The notes below the pieces were generated by a model. That model saw nothing but the letters and a program-made list of their open reading frames with translations, ran no database searches and was not told where the DNA came from. From Nemopilema nomurai (Eukaryota > Cnidaria > Scyphozoa > Rhizostomeae > Rhizostomatidae), in NCBI GenBank assembly GCA_003864495.1, contig ML133452.1, forward strand, positions 124,001-188,000: 64,000 bases of DNA, written 5' to 3'. Of the stretch, positions 22,801 to 37,800 are shown piece by piece. A program made the position numbers and the translations under genes. The first letter of the stretch is position 1, and each line of letters starts with the position of its first letter.

Positions 22801-25800
22801 GAAATCTGTCTTCTTCCCTCGCTGAATGAATTATAGACCATACACAAGACAGCCGCATGTTCAGCTACCTTCATGAGATCATATCAATTAACATTTTCTG
22901 GTATATTCCCATAATTGCAGCTTTTATATCTGACAACAAATAGCTGTGACTTCGGTTGAAATCCCAATTGAAAAAAGATTTTTTCACCCAAAAGCATTGA
23001 AAACCAATGTATTTCTGCCATAATTACACCCAGTGTTTCACATAAAATTCTGTACTTGCTTAATCTGAACAAGTCGATTTATTTGTAGATAAAGTGAGCC
23101 CCTATTTTAAGAAATCTCCATAATATGTAACTTTTCTCGCAAATATGTAACTTTTATTAATCATCATGTACTGTTCTCATTAATTTTTAAGTGTTCTCTT
23201 TAATTTTAGAGCTTTCACTGTAATAAAATAGGTAGTTATATTGAGGTGGTAACGATCAATAAGATGGAATTTTGAAAATGAAATGAGCTGAACTGATCAA
23301 ATCTCAATAAAGAATGGAAGCTTTTCAATTACGAGTGCAGCTTACGGCTTTTGTGACAATGTCCCTTGGATGAGGGTGAACCACAGACTTTAGCTTTAAA
23401 TTTAAAAATCATAAAAAGCAATTTTTATGATCTATAATCATTCTATTATCTTAGATACTTAATTATTTTTTAGAGTTTTTCGTTGTTCCTAGATTGGCTT
23501 ACGCTGAAACTGAATTGAGGAATAATTATCGGTTTTAGGATGGCTATTACAACGATGAATCTAGAAAGTTTTAGTTTATAGATTTTGGATGAACTTTTCT
23601 ATTGCAATCTGTTGTTTGTGTTAAACTTTAATGTTAAGAGGCTTCAAAATATTGCTATTCTTTCAGTATCGGTTTAGAATGAATCAATATGTTACTCTCC
23701 GTATGGTCTGCCATTATACTTCCTCTTCCAAGAATTCCAACCACCGATACCATTATCACGTGCATTAAATGGTGGCAATGAACTCTCCAATAAATTCTTT
23801 GTCAGATAACGGATTGCTAACGTTGGAGGGACATTGATTGAACCGGATCAACATATTTCAACAGATGCAATATTTTTCGTTTATGAAGAATGAAAAACTC
23901 TTAAACCAGATTGGTCTTTCCTAAAAGGTTTCTCGCTTATGGAACAGAGAGAAGCCCAAATGATTTTTTCTGCATTTAAAGTCTACGCATACAGTCAAAA
24001 ACAGTTTTGACTTAACCGAATTTTTTCTTTGCAGAAATAGAGCTGAAAAGCAGTATTTCTATAGTTGAAGTGTGACCAGACGTGAGACCACCAGTCACTA
24101 TAGATGTTTGCTGACAGGCACACAATAATAAAACTTGTTTGTCTTGAATAGATTCCAGAATATATTCCTTACAAGTTGCCCATTTGCAATTTCAGAATAT
24201 CTTGTAGGACAGGAGGTAAGGTACCATTTTCCGAGAAGGAAAATTCAAAACGAAACTGTGATGTATCTCCGATTTTCGTAAAGTAAACTTTGGTCGGCAA
24301 ATTATATCCTTTTCCTTTTGGGGTGTCATGTTGATTTATTTTGCTTCCCCTTCGATCGAAAAAATATTTACAAATATTTATTGTCTTAGAAAAATATACC
24401 TTGCTTTGAATTTCATTAGTATTCGGAAGCTGCCTTCCCAATCTTTTTAATCTTATACAGATGAGCAGAATCAGAGCTACAATCTCTGCCGAAAGTCTTG
24501 GAACACTTGCTTTAATTTACGCATCGCGCAAGTTGCCAAATCCCCTCGCACTAAAACAATGTTGTGCAGTGCAAAAGTGAACAATCCTAAAAACAAAAGT
24601 ATTCTAATGTACCTATGACCTCCGTCTAAAGATGCAACATTGTTTAAGGGGCAAGGGGGTTGCAGCTATCAAGGAGAGACGGAAATAGAAAGGGGTTCGC
24701 AAAATCAAAAAATCTCACAGGGTTCCAACTACTTTTGGCAGAGATTGTAAGTGCAGTAAGTGCTTTTAAAAAAACTTTATTCATAAAATTGGTGGCTTAT
24801 TATGCCGACAGAGTAATATTGAATGACTATTCGTATATTCCTAATTTTATTTATTCTTTTAAACATTTTGTTGGATAAAAAGCCCTTGATACTGATGTCA
24901 CTATTGCCTCGGCATTTTTTCTCACTCGATTATAAGAAACCTCCGGGCGTTAATAGTGATGTATAAATTGTTGGATCAAATTTTACATGCTTTTCTACAA
25001 CAAAATCTACATGTGTAAGTTCTATCGTATGACGCAAGTTTTAGAAATCCCTCGTTATAAGTTTGTGCTATAAATTCCTGTGGAAACATTAGTATTATCT
25101 TGCCATCAAAATTCTCCTGATACAGGGTTTGATATTTATGTCAATATTAGGCCTTTCGATTTATTTAGTATTATTTACTCAAACTGGTCTATCGGCTAAC
25201 AGTTTCGATTAAAATATTCCTGATGTTATTGTATGGTTTCCAAAACGCATTACTATATCTAACTTAATCTCCTTACATACGCCGCATTTATTTATAAAAA
25301 GTTGGAAATGCCCTAAAGTTCTGACGAGAAAATATATATTGATTAAAAAGCACAAGCATTCTCCTGGAAACACAAAACATGTTGACTGATTGTGCCTTAT
25401 AGTTGATGATAATCTCAAAACGTATTGATTTTCTCAAATTGATCGTATTGAGTCACGCGAAAGATCGCGATCTCATTGTCTCGAGCATTTTGAAGTGTTA
25501 GTCATAACAACTTTCATATTAGTGATGCTAAGCAAATGTAATATTTATGTCGCATTATCTAGTTGTCAAATTATCAACTTACCATATTATCAATGTTCAA
25601 TGCTTTAAAGAATAGCATCTTCTGATCTTGTAAATATTATCTATCCTGCGGCTGATGCTTTGTCTGATTTTTGTTTGATCTTAATTCAAACAAACGTGTG
25701 GATGGCCTTATTTTCAGGCTAGGTTTATTTTTCAACGCTTGTTAGAACGAAAGTTTGCTGTAACAAGATTTAGTGGCGATACGTCCCAATTCCTAATTCA

Positions 25801-28800
25801 ATTACATATTTCACAAAATAAAATACATTGCAAACGGTGACTTTAAATCGACAAGGAAGGAAGGCCTTCAACAAGGAGGAGGCAAAATGGTTAAATCTTT
25901 CAGTCCTAAGGTTCTAGGTTCTTAAGCATAGCTGTGAAAAGCCAACGGAAACTTGCTGAAGCGATTAAGCTTTGAAACTGAAAGCATTAAAACCGAAAAG
26001 AACCGACTCACCTGTTCTGCGAAGTAGGCCAACGTGGAGAATATCACCATGGGAATCAGGACGATTAGGACGAGTAAAAACAATTCCCTGGCACTTGCTT
26101 TCAAGGTTTGTCCAATAACTTGCATTCCACTAAGGTTCTTAAAGAATCGAAAGAGTCGAAATATTCTGACCAGACGCAAAACAAACAAAAAGTCCAGCAC
26201 ATCTGAATTTGCGAAGAAGTTTATGTAAAATTGTACAATCGAGGCAAGGTCAATCCAAGTCATGACACTCTTAAAGAACTTGCTGATACGCGGGCAGCAA
26301 CATACCCTAATAATGAAATCCACCGTGAAGAAGACGCAATAAAAGTACTCCAGAGTCCGGAAAACCGCCCTTTGGTTCGCAGCAAATGACATAGTCTCTA
26401 TGCAAAACGAAGCAATGGAGAGGACGATAACCAACAAATTTACTAACGCCATAACCTGCAAAGAGAGGGAAAACTGTTCAGAGAAAATGCCTCTGAGGAG
26501 ATACTAAAAAGATGGCACTAAATGGGCTATGCTATCTAATCAGTTTGTTCGATGCTGCGATGTTGAAACGAGGTATATAAGAGTAGAAAGAAAGAGTGTG
26601 CCTTCAAAGGCGCCTGTCTACTAATCATGTGGAAAAAAGGGAAACTTGTAAGTTGGTCCATCAAAGAAATGCAGAAAAAATTTTCTTATTTGGGGCAGCG
26701 ATAATTTGATATAAACTAAGCATTTTCATCGGTTCTGATGGGACAAGGAAAAAAAACCTACAAATCTTCATGTTTCCTAATCGAAAGCATGGAATGTGAA
26801 TAAGGGTTTTGTAGTGTGGAAACAAGAGAGCATGCATGACCTGTCTTCTAAACTTGCATTTTAGCTTTTTTAGTCACTAATTTCTCATTACTAATGACGA
26901 TTGCTGTTTGAAGAAGAGTTTGCAAGGACAGAAAACTCTTAACAGAAAATAGGAAGCAATTCATGTGCCTACGTGAACCTTTTGTTTGAATGTTTGAAGC
27001 CGTGGTCCCTGCCAAAATTGCTTCAATCTCGATATGCCCCGGGATTCAAGGAAACGAGGCAGTTGCATAATTTCAGCAAAATTATCTAAATCGAACTTCC
27101 AACAAGTATGCAAGCAGGCTGATGCACAAGGCTAAAAAGATGCCCGTAACTGTTCAGATATTTTGTTTCAAGCTTCTAGAGTCCAGAAATGCACGCCAAA
27201 AGGTAGGATATATGTTCGTATTTTCTTTAAATGCTCTTTATTTTTCAACGACAGAAATAATTTGGGCAACCTTCCTTTACAAACGAAGCATGCAAAACCA
27301 GTTTGAATTTCGGGCCACTGTTTAGCTATTTGTCTAGCAAAGCAGTTGAGAGCCTATTTGTAGCTGTAAGTAATGCAACCTTCAAAAGTATCAAGCTTTT
27401 GTGCTCCTCGGAGATGATTTATATTCCGCCACTTCAGACTGGCAAACATTGCTAATTTGCACTAAAACAATTTCACCCGATGTTAGCAACACATGGCAGA
27501 TTGGGAATTCCGCAATTCTCTGAAGTTTGAATAAAATGACAATCGATTCTTGTAATTTCTATAGCTCAGCAACAAATTTCAAGAATTACAATCCTCTAGC
27601 GTAAAGGCGTACAACGTTTTTCGAAGCATTTCATCGCAGATCAGCGCCTGCTATCAATTAAAATTATTTCTATAGAATGTAATTCATTGGCAGAAATAAA
27701 ACAAATTGGTTCTCCTGACAAAATACGACAAATTAAGACAAATTACAGTGGACAAATTACATGGGAGTCGGAAATCTCAAATACATTGAAATACGGTAGC
27801 CCAATCTCGTTCAGAGGAAGTTATTCTCGTTCTGATAAATGCAAACCTTGATTTCAACATGGCAGACAAGTGGGATTAGCGAAATAAAATTGTTGATTTT
27901 ATTGATGCGATTCAAAGCTATAGAAATATTTTGAATCTTTCCTCGTTGCAGCATTGAACTATGATTTATTGCACTTGATATGGTATGCGATTTTCCTGTC
28001 TGTCTTAGGTTTTTGTCTTATTTGCCGCCAAATAATTTAAAACAACACGCCATATTTGTATCCAAAGCATATGTTACCCTAGTCACATGATCTTATCCCG
28101 CCTTTTCCACTAAAATTTCGATGGAATAAGTATTGCGGTTTTCACATGAAGTGAAAATCTTCGACCATGAATTGTGATGAAATATACGTTGAAATATGAT
28201 TTATAAAAGCCAGCCTTAGGAAGTACAAATACCCTGAGCAAAAAAATCTTTAAAAAGGTTGAAGTCAATTGGCTGGGGGAAACACATCCTGCTTATCAAA
28301 TCTAAACTTATAATTCTGCAAAGAATGATTCTGACATATATAGATATCTTTATTCTCAACAATTCTATGCTGATAGCCAACGAAGTGCTTTTTGAAAAAA
28401 TGGCTTGTTATGATTGATAATAGATGAAATAATCCATTAGGAAACATGGACATGAGATCTTTTTGCATTGAGAAATTGCTATTACTATAGATGCGGATTC
28501 GCTAGCGATTTAATATTCAATCAATTGATTGTATCGGCTTGCAGGTTGTTTTGTGTTCGATAGTCAATGAAAACATCGAAGATTAATTTCGACTATCGCT
28601 TCTGTTGCTTTGATAATCAATAAACCAAGTTTGAATATAAGTCGATGCATTAAAAGTGAATCCGACCCTCTATGGTCACGTGACAATTGCACAAGTCTGT
28701 CAGCGTTTCCTAACTGTTCCTTTTCTGGCCTCTGACAATACAATACATGGATATGTTAGTTTTGACACAATGGAATTGGACTAAAGGGTGTTAGAGGGTG

Positions 28801-31800
28801 TGGCCATGGTGTGATCATGTGGTAAGCGTAAAGGTCCGTTCGAAGTAAAGATTCTCAGTCATTTTGTGGCTTGAAATGAGAGCACTTTTAATTTCCCTCC
28901 GTCATCAACCTGATCTTCATTTTCCTATGTGATCTTTTATTCATGATCCCTTTTGTTAATTAACTTGGCTTGGTCTTAATCCGAGAATGATGAGTGCGAT
29001 TGACTCTTGCGTCAGTTCAACGCATGCATCTCCTCGTCTGCAGGCTACTGGCAACATCAAAGCCGCCCGTTCCACCGACATTTCTGAATCCTTTATAAAC
29101 TACACTAGGAATTACTGAGATTTCGCAGTAATGCGATTTGCTTAGGCCGGTTCTAAAGGATATGCGTTCTCGGTGTCGCCACAAGCTCATTTCTTGGCCT
29201 GCGTGAAATAAAAATCCGTGCAAAAAGGTTTCCCTTTGGTGAAACATCTGCTACCGACCATTGATGATATAGAGTCAGGGCGTTCGTTCAATGATAGCAG
29301 TCCTTGAATCAGTCTGAAAAAAGCTTCATGCAAACACACCAGGCTTAAAAGCTCTCTTCTCTTATTGTCCGTGCATTTAATAGCAGGCAATAAATTGCCC
29401 TCGTGCGTCACCTATCTCCGGAGAGTGTTAATTCCTTGAGTCCATTTGTATCTGCATATTGAATCACACGGACGTTCTATTAAAATCCATAAAATTTGTA
29501 CTATAATTTGAACGACGGGCTCAATTTTATTGGCATTATCACTAAAAATAATTTTGTTTCATGCAATGGCCAACTGCAATTAGGGACATGAACAAAAAGT
29601 CTTTGCATCTCGTTGGCCTTGTTTGACATCTCTAAAACTTTGGACTTCGTTTACATCTTAGAGCTACATGTTTTACTTTACAAGCCTGTTTCGTGAATAG
29701 CTCACTCTTCAGGAGATGTCCAATAATCTTAGGTGGGCATAGATAATTGGAAATTGGTTGGGGAGTTGCCATTTTTAAGCGTCATATAGAACACTATCCA
29801 TTGCCACCTTGAGCAAACTAACTCGCTTCAGAACTGCTAAAAAGGGTCGTCTGAATTACTTTCTATATCGAATAGGCCTTGTATGCATTGGATACGTTTC
29901 GCATTATCGAAACAATTTCATACCGGGTTGCATCTGGGCTTGTGCAAACACTTATCGCTCCGAAACTTCTCTTTTGCAGACAAATTTATCTTCTGTTTTC
30001 GTGCCAGAATGCAGGCTCAACATATCATCATGGAAGCCTCAAATATTTGGAAAGTACTCTCTTCGACAATAAGTTTTTTTCAAAAATGAGATCGAGAATT
30101 TCTTTTTTTCAAAATTTAAAAAATCCAGTTCTACTTCAAATTTATCCCCTTCCAGCCACTGCGTTCGAAAAACGTAGCACATTTATCACAGAGAGTTTCA
30201 GTACAGTTTAAGTTATCTTCTTCGTAAATTAGTTGTGAGGGAATCTTGCACACAGAGAATGTCAAACATCACAGGAACACGTGCCCTCTCCTCCCCTTCT
30301 TTAGTATTTATGCGTATGAATCCGAGCTACAGCGCTACAGCTGAGCTTTTCATACCCTACCTCGCAAAAACGTTTGTAAACAACCCAGATAATCGCTCAG
30401 CCATTTAACAGCGTTGGATAGTATTTTTAGATGAATGAGCGAAAAAATAGATCCTCCTTTTCTTTGTTTTCACGATGAGCTTCTCGTCCTATTCTTCTAC
30501 CTTTTAGCTGCCTAATTACCTACATAATTATTATTACTTACTTCATAAATACCTAGCTAATTCATTGCAAACTTGTATAATTTAAAGCTGTTGGCTGCCA
30601 ACCGCAGCTGTATATCAAACCAAGAGCTCTATGTGCAGACAAACAATGGTCCTGAGGCTGGAAGAAACATATGTTTACGTCAACATGACTGTGATCTTCA
30701 TACAACATCTTAAAAAACCACCAAGAGACAGAGGCTTGCGTAGTAAAAAGAAAGACATCCGACTTCATCTATATAAAGCACCACCATTTTCTGCTGAGAA
30801 TCTTGATGAGTGTTTTTCCCAATCTCCTCCGATTTCTAGTATCTTGGGTCGTGTTTTGTAAATTTATCTATTAATTTCACGATTTTAAGTAAAGCCACGT
30901 CGTGTTTTTTTAAATTATGAACAACAACCTTACTAATTGCTCAATTTTCCCCCTACAACTCCGTCATCAATTTAGTCCCAATCAGATTATCTATTTTTAT
31001 CCTATATACAAGGCTTGATATAAGGGAGCCGTTTCTACACACTCTCGAACAAATTCAACAAACCGCCTTTTAACTAAACGTATAGACCCAACTTACCAGA
31101 ACTCAGATAAGGATCGTTTTTAACGTTAGTTTATCCAACTTGGCAAAGGTTTTGTCATCTAAAGACCCAAGTATAATTTGCTCTTCACTACGTCACTTGA
31201 CACATTGGTTGTATAACTATGTAGCAGGTCATTATTGCCTCTTTTCTATTTGAATGGATGAAGATGAGACTCTTACGTCACTAACAACGTATAATCCACA
31301 CTTGTGCGTTTCAGCCAGATGTACCACCATAAATGGTGGCCTACTTTTGCAATAGCAATTGAATGTGCAATCAGTCTTCATCACCATGTCCAAAACAAAT
31401 CGACCCCTAGCTAATGTATGCTGAAAGGATTGCTTAGGTTGGAGCAGAAGTCTGTTACCCAACCTTATTAATTCGACGTGATCGAATATCCAGGCAAACA
31501 CATTTGAACTGCTCCAGCAGATCAGTTGTTCAGCTTTAAATGTGCAAAGCACTTTTCACCTATGTTTTTTCGGAAGGATGACGCATTGGCAGGCTCGTGG
31601 ATTAGTTCATGGTGGTCACCAGCCTTGATATCGTCCAACCGCACATCATTTATTTCGTTTTTACAGGCAATTTTCATTAAGACTTGATTATCCCAAATGT
31701 ACGTTAGCCTTGCCACACGTCAATGACTGTATCTCAATGACTACTGGTGTTCTGGAAGGCTCAATGATTGAAAAGCTTTTTAAGTATCCGATAAATGATG

Positions 31801-34800
31801 GACTGTCAAATGCTTTTGACCAGTTGATGAGCAATCTCTACTTGCCAATGCGCCCTCGAATACGCAGACAAAACATTCTTCTGACTTGTTCCCAGGCCTT
31901 AAACTCTCAATGACGTCACGTCAATATTTCGACAAAGGCGAGATTTCTTGCGAAAATGGAAAGTGTAGTTATGTGTGAAAGTGTAGTAAGTCAATCCGGT
32001 ACTTTTATATTTAGGTGAGCCGGGCAGAAATTTAAGCATGCCACAGTGCAAACGAACTTACAACTTTTTTGCTAGGAATCATGTCAAGAGAAGTGCATGC
32101 TTGTGACGCGAGGAACACTATTCTTTAAAGTGGCCTTTCATCCAACGCTCGCGAAGACCCGGGATAAACAGAAATGTTGCGCGTATACCTTGCATTTCAG
32201 CATCATCTTGCGGGCTCTGCAGAGCACTCAAAAGGTGATTTCGTCTTATGAACGGATTGGGAATCCATCCACTTTGGTGCTTGCAGATTAACAAATTGAG
32301 TTCTTTGTCTCTATTGAGGCACCTTAAATGTTTCATTACTACTCTCAATAGAAAGTAGGCTCGAAGATCATCATTAGCGATGACGGCACGATAGTCTCAG
32401 GAGGATATATCAGATAAGTTAATTACTTATTGAAATTGAAGGAATTCTTGAGTTGACAGCTATCATACTGCTTAATGAAAAGAGGAACCTTTAATAAGAG
32501 AGGTACGGGTGGTTGTTGTTGTTATTCGCGCTTTGACCTCTTTCAGATGAAGACTGATTATGGCCTCGGTCCATCAGCATTGGCGAATCAATATTCAACG
32601 CTTCTCTGCGCACCTCCTTTACGGTATAGTCTGGCATCTTCTTCTCTTATTTGAGATAAGGACAAGTATATTCATGAAAGATTTTCTGTGAATATATTGA
32701 AACCCTCTATTGTAACCTTCAAGACATTTCTAGAAATCGTGTTAATACTTTTGAAACTGCTTTGCAAATCATAAGTTAATCTTTGCAAACAGGGCTTTAT
32801 ATTCTGCAAATGTAAATCTGCGTTAAATTTACAAGACGGTATGATGACAGGGCAAGTGGAAAGCAGACCTCAAAATAGCGAAGATGAAATGAGCTAGATT
32901 ATGAAAGAAGACATCATCAATTCATCTCCCATGAAGTGCTCATTCAGTGAATTCGCAACGATATGAACCAGTCCTTTTCAAAGAGACCCCCTCGCCTTTC
33001 TTCTTGTTCCCCTTCTACCTTGGATTCTCCTTTTTTGCTGTATTCCTCATCATGCTTGAAAATCTCTAAGCTGCATAATCACTTTAAACTGCTTTGAAGT
33101 GGCTAATTTCAAGACTGAAGCAAAAGTTGTCTTGAAGATTGGCTTCTGGTACGTTGATGGTTTTGTAGAAAAATTTAATGCAGGAACTTTTGCTAAGAAG
33201 CTTCTGGCGTCACCAGAACCTTGATGAGGTCATCATGACACCAGCTGATGGAAATGTTGTGCTTGTTCTTCTTAGAAAATCATTGCAAAATCATTCTACT
33301 TAGAAAAACAGAGGACAGGTCAGCCTTTTAGGACATTGCGGTATTTTGTTCACCGCGACCACAAACAGCAGGATAGCCTTTCTTAGCACTGTTATGGCTT
33401 ATGATTCAGAGCAATAATCTTCTGGCTCTACATTTAGCAGTGACCTTTTATGGCCGAATAAGTTGCTGTGCATTTGTTTTCATGGCTTTGGTGTAGTGCG
33501 ATGTAATCAAAACTTTAGAGAGAAGTAGACGAAAATATTTGAGAGCCCAAATGTCATTTCCCGAAATAGAATGAGAAGATATTGGAGGGGCTTATCTGTC
33601 CGACGTTTGTTGATCTTTGGCGATGAATTTTCTTTAACTCAACTGTTATTTTTACGACCGGATTTAGCTGAACGGAAAGCAGCTGGAATATCGAAGAGCC
33701 CCGCAATCGCATTCATTCATCTTCTAGCTAAGGTTATCACTTTCAATTAAGCAAACTGCTCTTTATAAACTTTCTGTACCTTCAGAAGGGCTGGGCTTTC
33801 GATAGGAGCCATCCCATGTGATGTAAGTGCTGGATTCACACCAATCCGCGCTGCCACTTTCCGATGCGTATCCGGAATACTGCGAACGAGGCAGAAGCCG
33901 GACTTGAATTTGTCAGACAACATGAGCCGGAACAGATGTTTTCTAGCACACAGCAGCATGTATTTTGCGAAATTCTGAAATCCTGCTACCAGCTGGTTCC
34001 GACAAATGATTGCTTATTGTGTTTAGTTCAAGGCATCGAAAATCCTCGTCGATTTATTTGAGAATTTATCAGGCGAATGCTGATTAGCTTGACAACAACA
34101 TGCTTGTGAAATTGTGCGGTTGATTCTAATCGCACTTGTCAGCATGTCGAAAGCGCAAAAACGAAGCATTCGCATCTAATTTGATTGTATCCGCATTGAA
34201 AATGATCTTTTAATCGCCCGGGTCCCTTTCAATGGCTGTTTTCTCTACTACCAACGACACAATCACTTAATACATTGTATAGTTTCATTAAAGTAAGAGT
34301 GTTATGCATCGCACAATCAGCCAGTGTTTACGGTGTTTAAAGGAATTGTCGAAATATTTAAGTTGGATTAGGATGTGTTTTGATGGATGTGCATAACGCC
34401 ATTGCGCATGTATGCGGGATGAAAGACAAGTTTTACTTGCAGTCAGGAGGCGGCCGGAATAATCGGCATTTGCATTTGCGCATTGATGCCGTCAACATCG
34501 GAGCACTATATGCCGCAACACTGACGATACGTTCCCAATAGGCCTTGCGTTGTCATACAACGTTCGACACTAAAAGCACACGCGGGATCTTCTATACTTC
34601 CTTTCAATTTAGTTAACTAGGTAGCTTGGTGTTTTCTGCTACGTGTCAACCAAACCCTGTGGATTCATTGTTGCATGAGCGCTTTTAGGCTCTGTGGATA
34701 CAACTGTCTTTGTCAATTGTCAAACAGTTCTGTTGATTTGGTGCTCAATCTTTCTTTGCTTCCTTCTGCTTTGCAGCCAGAGTGATCTTGCTATGGCTTT

Positions 34801-37800
34801 GAAGCTGCAGTAATTGCAATCGACTTGTAAAAAGATTTCAAAGCCCGAGGTCAGAAAAACAATCCTGCAATCAGATAGGAGACCATTCGTAGAATTTCAT
34901 CACAAACGAGGGCCCTTAAAAATATTGTGGGGAGCCAGAAGTATCGAATAAGGTGGCTGATTTTGATTCCAATAGCTCGCATTTGCCATCTAAGTCATAA
35001 CAGAAGTTATTTAGCCAGGTTTGCGTCACTTTTCATATAAAATGACTTCTTTATGGAAGGAGTTCACAAATATACTAAGATGAATAAGTAAAATGAAAAC
35101 AGCCGCAGAAGATAGTCATGTCTACTCTGTTGAGCGTGCTGTTTTTATTTCCTATAGAAATGGCTTTGTTAACAGTGACTTTAACATCGCCATTAGAGCG
35201 ATGTGTTAAATCGTGGGCACTGGAGATTGCCTAGAGCTGCTGCAGTTAGCACCTGGCAGCAAAGTGTAAGTCATCTACGTTTGTGAATATGAAATTGCGA
35301 CATTCGGTTTTATTTTGAAGCCATTTGTAAATTTGAATCTCTGGATGGGCCTTTATCTTCAATCAAGATTTCATGTCAACAAAAACTTTGATCAGTGAAT
35401 TATCTTCGTGATGCTTGTGATAAATTATTAACAGGACGGCACCCAGTTGCCAAGTTCAACTTTAAAATGTGATAACTCTTTTCAAAGAAGTGTTTTTGTA
35501 AAACTTGCATTAGCCACTTTCGTTTCTGTGGTAATGCTAACACCTAGCTTGCTATTTCGGTTGTACAATGCAAGAATACGCTCTTTCTCAAGGATATCTC
35601 ACCTTGTAGATGGAGCTATGGTAAATCAGTTGATATCATTTGAAGCTAGATTTTGCCGGTCAAAGCAATTAGTACTTCTTTAAAAATGTTCAACACATTT
35701 TGTCAATTTGTATGAAGGTTCAAGCAACTGAAAAAGCGTGGATCTGTATTCAGGTGCAAGTTAAATGCAAGGAGGAGCATGACTTGAATATATCTCTCAA
35801 TATTTCTCACATCAAGGTGCCTTTTAATCTTTATTCCTTAAAGTAAATAAGGTTTTGAAAACCTATCTACTAAGCAAAATATTATAAATGTCTGATTTCC
35901 TTACTTTATAAAGAATTCAAACCCTGAAAACTCAGTCTGATAACGGAATTACGCGGAAGGAAGAATTCGCGGCGAATGATCAAAACATTTCCTTGTATTT
36001 ACGACACTGACCTATAAGGCCGTTGCTTCACCAATGAATTTACGCCTGCTCTTGGGCTGCTTCTATCACTCGTTCGCTTCCTGTATACCGAGATCTACGA
36101 CATCTTCACCCTTGGATTACTGCCTCACCTAAGCATCGCCTTCTTTGTCGCTACGAAATGATTAAATCTTGAAGCGGATATTTCTTCTTGAACTCACTTG
36201 CCACCTTGCCAGAAATTGCCTGTTCATTCTATCTTTCTTTCAAGTCATGCCCATAAATCACCTTTAGCGCTTTATCACAAGTGACTCTAATTTTTGACCA
36301 ATATAAGTCATTGCTGCACATATATGGAGAGGGGCAGCCTTCAAATTTAAGCTATAGGACTTTTTCGATTTTAACATCTGACCAAGCCTAAGAGTGCTAT
36401 TACATATCGCGCAAATTGAATCCATCATAATTTCATTATATTAAATAGGGACTTTATAATCATTTTTATCCACTTTTTGATTTGAGACCTCAGAGAGTTT
36501 TATGCCTAGCTCCCATTCTTTTTCTCCAGCAACTTCTTTAAAGAATCAATCTCTGCTTTAAGATGGTTAAGGTCATGGCGGCTTCCCTGGATCTCACTGA
36601 AAAATTAATCACCTTATCTTTCATGGCTTTGATTCTAGAACAGTAGTCTTTCCCAGGGTGCTTTTAAGCATCGTGTATTTTCCTAGTGTTGCTCTCAGCT
36701 ATCACCTTCTGCATACGCATCGAAACAGGTTCCTTTGCAGACGTTATTGCGAAACTGTCTCTTCATGTCTGTAATTAAGGTCTTCGCTCGTGGAGTTAGG
36801 CGGATTTAGCTGCTCAGAGATATGTCAAGCTATTACATAGGCATAGATCTGAAGCTGTTAGAGATCTTCCCAAGTGCCCTGCTGTCCAAAGGAGCCTTGG
36901 CCAATATCCACTGCCCTAGAACTGCGCAAAGTCTGGCCATCAAACTATTCCACTACATGGCTAATACCATACGGAGTCTAATTGGCCCATTGAACATGGA
37001 CAACTATTCGCAGCATTGACAGGTCGATACGGTCTTCAACCTCTGTAGACCTGCTTTCCTTTTCAAGACAAAACAAGTGTTTTTAGAGGATTCTCATAAT
37101 CATGCTGTTTCCGATCTCAAAAGTTCTGTCTTTTTCTCTAAAGAGCTGGTCTGGTGTTATTGTGGTATATCTGCATGTATCTCGACCCTTCTTTTTCTCT
37201 CTTCTAAAGCATAAATAACAGGTGGTAGCATTAGCCTATCTTGCTTCATCATAACAATGTCTATGCTTAATAAAATCTTCCATAGAATTTTAAAGCTATT
37301 ACCGGATTAGCAATACTAACTCATTTCAGACGCAACTCTATTAGTTGGCGATGCAGCTAATTTATTGTACTAGAAAATTTGTCCGCCTTTTGGAATTATT
37401 CTTATCTGAGTGTTGAGCCTCGTAGCCAACCAACAATAGGATGTGCTCAAAATGTCGGAAATCTCCTACTTCTCCATGATATATTGTTTCTTTTCCTACT
37501 AAAGTGTGTGTCGAAATTTTTCGTTATTGGAAGGAGTTTAGATGATACGTATGAGGAATTTTCCATAGAAGGTTGCAAAATATAGAGTCTGCTTATGTAT
37601 GTATCTACTGTGACCTTCTCAATTTTTAGGGAAAATGGGAAGTGGTATATTTTGCGAGGATATTATACGTTGCTCCAAACATTTCGCAGACAGATAACTA
37701 TTCCCTCGTTGTTCATCTCGATTTGATTTCGGCTTGAGTGGCCTACACTTAAAATGATTTTGAGTCTGTCTCTAAAGATTTAGATGAAAGTATAACTGAT

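Noticed and set aside
31232..31716. Adjoining minus-strand frames in Kv-A intron 1 as a nested gene
   Set aside because: No domain, no phase-matched splice sites, and low coding character.
36500..36830. A coiled-coil protein or retroelement ORF on the minus strand
   Set aside because: Frames are broken by several stops and no retroelement motif is visible. It is noted only as possible decayed coding sequence.
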